A DNA stretch of 64,000 nucleotides from JBBSBL01 sp046330255. Lineage in GTDB: Bacteria > Actinomycetota > Thermoleophilia > Solirubrobacterales > Solirubrobacteraceae. This document shows, in pieces, positions 57,668-64,000 of the stretch (its first letter is position 1; every line of letters starts with the position of its first letter). The notes beneath the pieces were generated by a model. The model worked only from the letters and a program-made list of their open reading frames with translations, did no database searches and was not told the origin of the DNA. The translations under genes were made by a program, and so were the position numbers. Where the stretch lies: assembly GCA_046330255.1 (NCBI GenBank), contig JAXLTC010000002.1, forward strand, positions 620,001 through 684,000, written 5' to 3'.

Positions 57668-59317
57668 CTAGGAGACGAGCTCGCGACCTCGCAGGGCGAG
57701 CCAGAACTCGATCCGGTCGCGCGCGCTGGAGAGGCTGCGTCCGGTGATCTCCTCGACCTTGCGGATCCTGTAGCGCAGCGTGTGGCGGTGGCAGTAGAGC
57801 CGCTTGGCGGCGCGCTCCCACTGGCCGTTCTCCTCGATGAACGCCTCCAGCGAGCGCATCAGCTCGCCCCCGTAGGGCCCCTCGCTCGCCTCGATCGGCC
57901 CGAGGATCGAGTCGCAGAACAGCCGCAGCGCCTCGTCGTCCTGGAGCGAGAGAAGCAGCTGGAAGGAGCCGAGGTCGCGGTAGGTGGCGACAGTCGCCCG
58001 GGACGCTCGCGAGCGCCCGCCCGCGCCGTTCCCCGCGGGCTCCTCGTCCGGAGCGACCGCGCCGAGCGCCAGCGCCTCGACGGCGCAGCGCGCCTCGTGG
58101 AAGCTGCGCCGGCACTCCCCGGACGGGACGCCGCGGCCCGCGCCGGCCCGGATCGGCACCCCCAGCTCGGCGGCCAGGCGCTGTGCCAGCCGCTCGGCCA
58201 GGGGGTAGAGGTCGCTCTCGGGCAGGCCCGGCAGCAGCGCGCACGTCCACTCGCCCGTGGTCGCCGCGAGGCCGCCGACGGACTCCTCGCGAAGGGCCGC
58301 GACGAGCGCGGCTTCGCCGGCCGCGGCGCCGGCGCGTCCCGGAAGCGGCCGGGCGACCACGAACGCGGCGACGCCGTCCCCGAGGCCGAAGGGCTCCAGG
58401 CGGCGGGCCAGCTCCGGGCCGGCTAGCTCCCCCGACACGAGCGCGGTGAGCACGTCGCCGGCGAGCCGACGCTCGGTGTCCTCGGCCACGCGGCTGCGGA
58501 GCATCTCGAGCGCGACGATCGTGACGGCCTGGTGGAGGGTGAGCCGGTCGAGCTCCGAGAGGCCGCCCGCGTCCTTGGCGGCGATGAGCCAGGCGCGCGG
58601 CGCGCCGCCGTCGCCCTCCACGGGCGAGCGAGGCGCCCCGGTCGCGGCGACCGGCAGCGCGAGCGTCCGGCCGGCGAGCTCGGGATGGGTCGGGGCGAAG
58701 GCCGAGCGGTCGCCGTCGCGCGTGCGTGTCCGCAGCTCGACGCGAAGCTCGGCCAGCGCCCCGTCGTCCAGCGGGCGGCGGAACGTTCGCTGCACGAGCG
58801 GCTCCCCGCGCGCGTCGGCGACGATCACGGCGCCGCCGATCAGCGACGCGATGGCGGCCACCACCGAGTCCAGCCCGCGCTCCTCCAGGACGATGCGCTC
58901 GAGACGCTCGTGTGCCGCGATCGAGCGTCGCAGCACGGCGTACTGCTCATTGACGAGCCGGGTGAACGCGGCCTCGGTGACAGCGATGAACGGGAGCTCG
59001 TAGGGGACCTCGAAGAGTGGGAAGTCCCGCTCCCGGGCCGCCTCGAGGAGCGCCTTGGGCGCCGTCGCGTGCGCAAAGCCGGTCCCGATGCCCAGGCCGG
59101 CGAGCTGGTGGTCCGCGAGGCGGTTGACGAACTCGCGCTGGCGCTTGGCCGTGTCGAGCTGCAGGCCCGTGGTGAGGACCAGCTCGCCGCCCGAGAGCCA
59201 GGGCGTCGGGTCGAGCAGCTCGGTGATGTGCACCCAGCGAACCGGCGCGTCGAGCTGGTCCGCTCCGGCGAGCAACTCCAACTCGAGCGAGCCGAGCAGC
59301 TCGCGGACCGTCAGCAC
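57668..59317 (-). CDS. PucR family transcriptional regulator
   Basis: 549 residues. The N-terminal PucR domain (LTVRELLGSLELELLAGADQLDAPVRWVHITELLDPTPWLSGGELVLTTG) precedes a GAF-like/CdaR region and a C-terminal PucR helix-turn-helix (LEAFIEENGQWERAAKRLYCHRHTLRYRIRKVEEITGRSL). Such proteins activate purine, GABA or amino-acid catabolic genes. GTG start with a GGGGAGGGGAGG Shine-Dalgarno. Sits between ald and the aminotransferase, which it probably controls. Confidence 0.9.
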   Translation of the reverse strand: MLTVRELLGSLELELLAGADQLDAPVRWVHITELLDPTPWLSGGELVLTTGLQLDTAKRQREFVNRLADHQLAGLGIGTGFAHATAPKALLEAARERDFPLFEVPYELPFIAVTEAAFTRLVNEQYAVLRRSIAAHERLERIVLEERGLDSVVAAIASLIGGAVIVADARGEPLVQRTFRRPLDDGALAELRVELRTRTRDGDRSAFAPTHPELAGRTLALPVAATGAPRSPVEGDGGAPRAWLIAAKDAGGLSELDRLTLHQAVTIVALEMLRSRVAEDTERRLAGDVLTALVSGELAGPELARRLEPFGLGDGVAAFVVARPLPGRAGAAAGEAALVAALREESVGGLAATTGEWTCALLPGLPESDLYPLAERLAQRLAAELGVPIRAGAGRGVPSGECRRSFHEARCAVEALALGAVAPDEEPAGNGAGGRSRASRATVATYRDLGSFQLLLSLQDDEALRLFCDSILGPIEASEGPYGGELMRSLEAFIEENGQWERAAKRLYCHRHTLRYRIRKVEEITGRSLSSARDRIEFWLALRGRELVS

Positions 59318-59355
59318 CGTCGCCTCCCCTCCCCGAGATCGAGCTTCCGGACGCC

Positions 59356-60744
59356 CTAGCGGGCTTGGACGTGCATGCGCTCGCTGGCCTCCTCGAGCAC
59401 CGGCCGGAGGATCGCCTCGATCTCGTCGAAGTGCTCCGCCTGGGAGATCAGCGGGGGCGAGAGCTGCACCACCGGATCGCCGCGATCGTCCGAGCGGCAG
59501 ATCAGCCCCCGGCGGAACAGCTCCGGCGAGAGGAAGCCGCGCAGCAGATCCTCGGCATCCTCGCCGCTGAACGACTCCTTGGTCTCCTGGTTGCGCACGA
59601 GCTCGATCGCGTGGAAGTAGCCGGCGCCGCGCACGTCGCCGACGATCGGGATCTCACGCAGCGAGTCGAGCATCGCCCGGAAGCGCGGCTCGTTGGCACG
59701 CACGTTCTCCAGGACCCCCTCGTTCTCGAACGCCGCGATGTTGGCCAGCGCCACGGCGGCGGCGACCGGGTGCCCCCCGAACGTGATCCCGTGCGTGAAC
59801 GACGCGGTGCCCTCGTCGAACGGCTCGAACACGCGATCGGAGGCGATCAGCGCGCCCATCGGCGCGTAGCTCGAGGTGATGCCCTTCGCCGTGGTGATGA
59901 TGTCCGGCTGGTAGCCGTAGCGCTGCGCGCCGAACCACTCGCCCAGGCGGCCCCACGAGCAGATCACCTCGTCTGAGACCAGCAGCACGTCGTAGGCGTC
60001 GCAGATCTCGCGCACCCGCTGGAAGTAGCCGTCCGGCGGGGTGAAGCAGCCGCCCGCGTTCTGCACCGGCTCCAGGAACACCGCGGCGACCGTGTCCGGG
60101 CCCTCGAACTCGATGCGGTGCGCGATCGTCTCGGCGAGGTCCTCCGGGCGCATGTGCTCGGGCAGCCGGTAGACGTTGGTGTTGGGCACGTGGCAGCCGC
60201 CGGGAACCAGCGGCTCGAAGGTCCCGCGCAGGGCCGGCACGCCGGTGGCGGCGAGCGCGCCGAGCGTGGTGCCGTGGTAGGCGATCTCGCGGGCGATGAA
60301 CTTCGTCTTGTTCGGCTTGCCCGTGAGCTTGTGGTACTGGCGGGCGAGCTTGATCGCGGACTCGACGGCCTCGCTGCCGCCCGATGTGAAGAACACGCGG
60401 TTGAGGTCGCCCGGCGCGAGCTCGGCGATCTTCGCGGCGAGCTCGACCGCGCGCGGGTGCGCGTAGGTCCAGTTGGTGAAGAAGCCGAGCTCGCGGGCCT
60501 GGTCGGCCCCGGCCTGCGCGATGTCGGCGCGACCGTGGCCGATGTTCACGCAGAACAGCGCGGAGAGCCCGTCGAAGTAGCGGTTGCCGTTCTCATCCCA
60601 GACGTGGCAGCCCTCGCCGCGCACGATGATCGGGACGTCATGCGAGTGAAATGCGCCGTGGCGCGTGAAGTGCATCCACAGATGCCGCTTGGCCAGCTCC
60701 TGGAGCTCGCTCGTGCCGACTGCAGGCTCGGTCGTCGCCGCCAT
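59356..60744 (-). CDS. Class III aminotransferase (omega-amino acid:pyruvate type)
   Basis: 462 residues. HVWDENGNRYFDGLSALFCVNIGHGR, SGGSEAVESAIKLARQYHKLTGKPNKTKFIAREIAYHGTTLGAL, VSDEVICSWGRLGEWFGAQRYGYQPDIITTAKGITSSYAPMGAL (PLP lysine in TTAKG) match omega-transaminases using pyruvate (beta-alanine, putrescine or taurine type). Its amino acceptor, if pyruvate, would yield alanine, which the adjacent ald recycles. ATG with GAGAGGAC Shine-Dalgarno; -10 TACCGT at 60791-60786. Confidence 0.85.
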   Translation of the reverse strand: MAATTEPAVGTSELQELAKRHLWMHFTRHGAFHSHDVPIIVRGEGCHVWDENGNRYFDGLSALFCVNIGHGRADIAQAGADQARELGFFTNWTYAHPRAVELAAKIAELAPGDLNRVFFTSGGSEAVESAIKLARQYHKLTGKPNKTKFIAREIAYHGTTLGALAATGVPALRGTFEPLVPGGCHVPNTNVYRLPEHMRPEDLAETIAHRIEFEGPDTVAAVFLEPVQNAGGCFTPPDGYFQRVREICDAYDVLLVSDEVICSWGRLGEWFGAQRYGYQPDIITTAKGITSSYAPMGALIASDRVFEPFDEGTASFTHGITFGGHPVAAAVALANIAAFENEGVLENVRANEPRFRAMLDSLREIPIVGDVRGAGYFHAIELVRNQETKESFSGEDAEDLLRGFLSPELFRRGLICRSDDRGDPVVQLSPPLISQAEHFDEIEAILRPVLEEASERMHVQAR

Positions 60745-60785
60745 GTCCTCTCCACTCCGTCGTGTTGCTTGTGCCTTCGCGTACA

Positions 60786-60791
60786 ACGGTA
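60786..60791 (-). promoter_or_regulatory. Candidate -10 of the aminotransferase-pucR-ald unit
   Basis: TACCGT on the minus strand ~42 bp before the ATG at 60744, which has its own Shine-Dalgarno. No -35 seen. The remainder of the 266-bp gap (to 61010) shows nothing else. Confidence 0.4.
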
Positions 60792-61010
60792 GCGCCCCGT
60801 CGCCCGGGCGGACAGGGCACGGCCGGCAGAATCCGGACAGCGGCCGTTGGCCGCGATGGACAACGCTGCGACGTGGAGCTGCCGCAGGCGTCAGCGGTGC
60901 TGGGCCGGACGGGCCCCGGATCGTCGCGACATCAGGGCAGGGGGCCTCGCACGCCGGCGCCACCGCGACCCGCGACGCCGACCCGTCCCCACGACCCGGA
61001 ACGGGACGCG

Positions 61011-61886
61011 CTAGGCGGCCTGCGGCTGCGCGGCGGCCCGTACGGGCGCGGGCGTGAACGCGGCCGCGACAACCACGAGCACGAAGGCGAGCGACTGCGC
61101 GACGACACCGAGCGGATCGCCCGACAGCGGGTCGCCGAAGACGATGATGCCGCCGACGATCCCGGCGACGTTGGCGGCCGTCCCGGTGATCGCGATCACG
61201 GGCACCGCGGCCGCCTCCTGCAGGGCGCGCGCCGAGGCGTAGAACGCCGCGACCGATGCCGCGACCGCGACGAGCGTCCACGGCGAGAGCAGCCCCGCGA
61301 CGCCGGCCGTGTGGACAAGGCCGGTGATCGCCTTGATCGCCACGTCGCTGACGCCGAACAGCAGCCCGGCGGCCGCGCCGAGCATCACGCCATGGCGCTC
61401 TGCCGGCGCGCCCATGCGCCGCCCCAGCACGAGCAGCCCGCCGAGCGCGACCAGGCCGGCCTCGAAGCCGATCATCGCGGCGAGCGAGAAGCTCGAGCCG
61501 CTGCCGTGCGGTCGCGGCAGCGACAGCGCCAGCAACGCCAGGCCTGCGGCGACAAGCCCGAGGCCCACCCACTGGCGGCGCAGCACCGAGAAGCCGAAGA
61601 GCCGTTCCGCCATCACGGCGAGCAGCACGACCCCGCCGGCCAGCACCGCCTGGACGGTCGACATCGGCGCGACGGCCAGCGCGGCGACGTGCAGCGCCCA
61701 GGCGACCAGCGCGACCCCCATGCCGAGCGCGAACCAGCCGGAGCGGAACAGCCCGGCGGCCGAGCGCAGCGGGTGCCGCAGCTCCACGTCCGGGGCCAGG
61801 CAGGCCCCGCGGTGCTTGTAGAGGAACGCCAGGTTGGTCGCGAATGCGCAGGCGAGCGCGAGCAGGATGCCGGTGGCGGGGTTCAT
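61011..61886 (-). CDS. EamA/DMT-like permease
   Basis: 291 residues with about nine to ten hydrophobic helices in two halves, as in drug/metabolite transporters: GILLALACAFATNLAFLYKHRG, STVQAVLAGGVVLLAVMAERLFGFSVLRRQWVGLGLVAAGLALL, then a second half VMLGAAAGLLFGVSDVAIKAITGL and GGIIVFGDPLSGDPLGVVAQSLAF. Substrate unknown; near the aminotransferase unit, so export or import of an amine is possible but unproven. No clear promoter hexamer. Confidence 0.75.
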   Translation of the reverse strand: MNPATGILLALACAFATNLAFLYKHRGACLAPDVELRHPLRSAAGLFRSGWFALGMGVALVAWALHVAALAVAPMSTVQAVLAGGVVLLAVMAERLFGFSVLRRQWVGLGLVAAGLALLALSLPRPHGSGSSFSLAAMIGFEAGLVALGGLLVLGRRMGAPAERHGVMLGAAAGLLFGVSDVAIKAITGLVHTAGVAGLLSPWTLVAVAASVAAFYASARALQEAAAVPVIAITGTAANVAGIVGGIIVFGDPLSGDPLGVVAQSLAFVLVVVAAAFTPAPVRAAAQPQAA

Positions 61887-61976
61887 GCGCTGTCGTGGGG
61901 CCGGGGCAGGTGGGAGGAGGCGGGCGTGACGATCGCTATCGGCACGGCTGTCCGGGACCTCCAGCTCCCGCGCCGG

Positions 61977-62603
61977 ATGCTGACAAGGTACCGGCTTCGG
62001 ATGGACGGCGGCACGTTTCGAACCTCACAAGCGGCGAATCGCGCGGGTCGGGATTCCACGCGCGCGAACCGTCCCCTGCTGCTCGTGGACGTCGACGGAG
62101 TCATCTCGCTGTTCGGCTTCCCGCCCCATCTGCGGCCGGACGGCGACTGGTTGATGGTCGACGGGATCTCGCATCTGATCTCGGCCGGGGCGGGCGCGCA
62201 TCTGCGCACGCTGAGCGCCCGCTACGAGCTCGTCTGGTGCACCGGCTGGGAGGAGAAGGCGAACGACTACCTTCCCGCCCCGCTCGGCCTCCCCGGCCCG
62301 CTGCCCCACCTGCGCTTCGACGCCGCCCCGTCCGGCCTGCACGCGCACTGGAAGCTCGGGGCGATCGAGCGGCACGCGGGGCTGCGACCGGTGGCGTGGA
62401 TCGACGATGCCCACGACGGCGCGTGCGAGGACTGGGCGGCGTCGCGCGACGCGCCGACGCTGCTCGTCTCCACGCGCCCCGAGCGGGGCCTGGCCGCGGA
62501 GCACGTCGCCGAGCTCGAGGCCTGGGCGGACGGCCTGGACGCCGAGCACCCGGACGGCGGCGCTACCGGCGCTGGCCCGTCGGGCGGACGAGGATCTCGT
62601 TGA
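61977..62603 (+). CDS. HAD-like domain protein
   Basis: 208 residues. LLLVDVDGVISLFGFPP is the HAD motif I with the nucleophilic Asp pair; RYELVWCTGWEEKANDYL resembles motif II (xxTGW) and VAWIDDAHDGACEDWA motif III/IV. This 'HAD-like secondary structure' protein group is frequent in actinobacteria and of unknown substrate. Start uncertain: ATG at 61977 or 62001; the domain begins at residue ~34. Its last 41 bp overlap the convergent SDR. Confidence 0.65.
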   Translation: MLTRYRLRMDGGTFRTSQAANRAGRDSTRANRPLLLVDVDGVISLFGFPPHLRPDGDWLMVDGISHLISAGAGAHLRTLSARYELVWCTGWEEKANDYLPAPLGLPGPLPHLRFDAAPSGLHAHWKLGAIERHAGLRPVAWIDDAHDGACEDWAASRDAPTLLVSTRPERGLAAEHVAELEAWADGLDAEHPDGGATGAGPSGGRGSR

Positions 62604-63312
62604 CGCTCACCCGCGCGGGAGCGCAGACCGCGAAGCGGATCGCCTCGGCGATGTCCTCGGCCTGCAGGACCTCGCCTATCTCCTCGGCCATCTTGCGCGC
62701 GCCCTCGATGACGATCGGGTTGGTGTTGTGGCCCTGGAGCTCGGTCTCCACGTATCCCGGCTCGATCACGGTCACGCGAACGTTCGAGTGCAGCGCCTCC
62801 TGGCGCAGGCCCTCGGAGAACCCGACCACGCCCCACTTGGTCATGTTGTAGACCGCGGAGCCGAAGCTCGCGATCCGACCGGCGACCGAGCTGACGTTGA
62901 CGACGTGCCCGCCTCCGTCCTCGCGTAACAGGGGCAGCGCCGCGCGCGTGCAGTAGAGCAGGCCGAGGCAGTTGACCTCGACCATCCGCCGCCACTCGGC
63001 GGTGTCGGCGCCCTCGACGGCGCCGAGCAGCATCACGCCCGCGTTGTTGACCAGCACGTCGAGGCGCCCGAGCGCAGCATTGGCACGCTCGACGAACGCC
63101 TCGGCCTGCGCCTGGTCGGCGATGTCGGCGGGGATCGCCACCGCGCGCCCGCCCCCGGCATCGATGCGCTCCGCGAGCGCCTCGATGCGGTCGGCGCGCC
63201 GCGCCGCGAGGGCCACGGCCGCGCCCTCGCCGGCGAGCGCCAGCGCGGTGGCCTCGCCGATACCCGACGAGGCCCCCGTGATGGCCGCCGCCCGCCCGTC
63301 GAGCGCGCCCAC
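62563..63312 (-). CDS. Short-chain dehydrogenase/reductase
   Basis: Classical SDR, 249 residues. AITGASSGIGEATALAL is the nucleotide motif, VLVNNAGVMLLGAVEG the NNAG motif, VSSVAGRIASFGSAVYNMTKWGVVGFSEGLRQEAL the Ser and YxxxK. Similar to the YdfG/serine-type and other broad-range SDRs; substrate unknown. GTG start only 4 bp after the rpoC stop, so it appears to be carried on the rpoBC transcript. Confidence 0.85.
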   Translation of the reverse strand: MGALDGRAAAITGASSGIGEATALALAGEGAAVALAARRADRIEALAERIDAGGGRAVAIPADIADQAQAEAFVERANAALGRLDVLVNNAGVMLLGAVEGADTAEWRRMVEVNCLGLLYCTRAALPLLREDGGGHVVNVSSVAGRIASFGSAVYNMTKWGVVGFSEGLRQEALHSNVRVTVIEPGYVETELQGHNTNPIVIEGARKMAEEIGEVLQAEDIAEAIRFAVCAPARVSVNEILVRPTGQRR

Positions 63313-63316
63313 CGGC

Positions 63317-64000
63317 TCAGCGCTCGTCGGCCGGCGGCTCGGGCACGTCGAGCTCGGCCAGTTCCTCGGCGAAGCTCTGGTGGCCGCCCGCCCCGAGGTC
63401 CTCCAGGTCGGAGAGGTCGCCCTGGTCCACGACCGCCGGGGCCAGGCCGAGGCCTTCCGCGTCGGTGAGCCCGAGCTCCTCCGCGAGCGTGTCGCGGTCG
63501 AGCAGCCCGTCGTCGATCCCCCGCGGGAGCGGCTCGGCGGGCTCGATCTCGATCCGCCGGTAGCGCCGCAGGCCGGTCGCCGCGGGGATGAGCTTGCCGA
63601 TGATCACGTTCTCCTTGAGCCCGTTGAGCTTGTCGCGCTTGCCCTCCAGGGCGGCGTCGGTCAGCACCTTCGTGGTCTCCTGGAACGAGGCGGCCGACAG
63701 GAACGAGTCCGTGTTCAGGGACGCCTTCGTGATGCCGAGGATCATCTCCTCGTACTCGGCCTGCTTGCCCTTCGCGGCCTTGACCTCCGCGTTGCGGGCG
63801 AGGAACTCGTTGCGGTCCACGAACTGCCCCGGCAGGTAGTCGGTGTCGCCCTTCTGCAGCACCCGCACCCGCTTGAGCATCTGCCGGACGATGATCTCGA
63901 TGTGCTTGTCGTGGATGTCGACGCCCTGCTGGCGGTAGACGTCCTGGACCTCGCGCACCAGGTACAGCTCGGTGCGCGTGCGCCGCTGCTCGCGGCTCTC
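63317..64000 (-). CDS. rpoC: RNA polymerase beta' subunit, C-terminal part (5' end outside window)
   Basis: The last 227 residues of RpoC. LYLVREVQDVYRQQGVDIHDKHIEIIVRQMLKRVRV, then GITKASLNTDSFLSAASFQETTKVLTDAALEGKRDKLNGLKENVIIGKLIPAATGL are highly conserved; a ~75-residue acidic tail follows. The gene runs off the right edge. Its position, with six genes before rpsL, departs from the close rpoC-rpsL linkage common in bacteria. Confidence 0.97.
   Translation of the reverse strand, partial: ESREQRRTRTELYLVREVQDVYRQQGVDIHDKHIEIIVRQMLKRVRVLQKGDTDYLPGQFVDRNEFLARNAEVKAAKGKQAEYEEMILGITKASLNTDSFLSAASFQETTKVLTDAALEGKRDKLNGLKENVIIGKLIPAATGLRRYRRIEIEPAEPLPRGIDDGLLDRDTLAEELGLTDAEGLGLAPAVVDQGDLSDLEDLGAGGHQSFAEELAELDVPEPPADER

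Noticed and set aside
60745..61010. Extra gene in the aminotransferase-permease gap
   Set aside because: Frames through it are Arg/Ala-rich continuations without start signals or recognisable motifs.

Overview
This 64 kb window is very GC-rich, densely packed chromosomal DNA. I read it as an actinobacterium of the Thermoleophilia/Solirubrobacterales type. That is inference from base composition, Zn-type S14 and S4, many apparently leaderless genes, and the gene order of the rpoC / str / S10-spc-alpha region; no 16S gene is present to confirm it. I see no transposase, phage gene, integrase or CRISPR array.

Left part (1-33 kb), accessory and housekeeping genes. A biotin cluster comes first (bioF 3' end, bioD, an ltrA-like membrane gene, a divergent membrane spermidine-synthase-like gene, bioA). 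Then follow rubredoxin, NUDIX, DUF779, a PNPOx-like flavoprotein, an NAD-epimerase and mobA. A three-gene SCP2-like / Fe-alcohol dehydrogenase / aldehyde dehydrogenase operon is followed by an SDR, ccdA, a sigma factor fused to its own anti-sigma-like region, an MBL hydrolase, a PQQ-type sugar dehydrogenase lipoprotein and a primary-like sigma factor. Next are a GSA-type aminotransferase, a secreted TAP-like hydrolase, a 130-bp tandem repeat abutting tRNA-Pro(CGG), Nif3, a 60-residue HTH-like protein, an acyl-CoA synthetase, a HisC-like aminotransferase, a patatin, dacB and ligA.

Middle part (33-57 kb), almost all on the minus strand. In transcription order: rpsL-rpsG, [serine hydrolase], fusA, tuf, rpsJ-rplC-rplD-rplW-rplB-rpsS-rplV-rpsC-rplP-rpmC-rpsQ-rplN-rplX-rplE-rpsN-rpsH-rplF-rplR-rpsE-rpmD-rplO-secY-adk-map-rpmJ-rpsM-rpsK-rpsD-rpoA-rplQ-truA-surE-ligA. 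Two small genes here, rpmJ and rpmD, are under 60 codons. infA is absent from its usual place between map and rpmJ. Several ribosomal proteins carry long low-complexity tails (L22, S17, S3, S5).

Right part (57-64 kb). Between rpsL and the 3' end of rpoC lie alanine dehydrogenase, a PucR regulator, an omega-type aminotransferase, an EamA-like permease, a HAD-like protein and an SDR. The first three look like one amino-group catabolic unit.

A recurring regulatory theme is a TANNNT hexamer 6-10 nt upstream of the start codon, often facing another in a divergent gap of 22-60 bp. The most unusual structures are the tRNA-Pro-linked repeat whose units carry a copy of the tRNA acceptor stem, the perfectly symmetric bidirectional promoter at 6755-6778, the terminator-like hairpin in the fusA leader, and the repeat-extended ribosomal proteins. 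All functional statements rest on reading motifs in the translated sequence; no database search was run.
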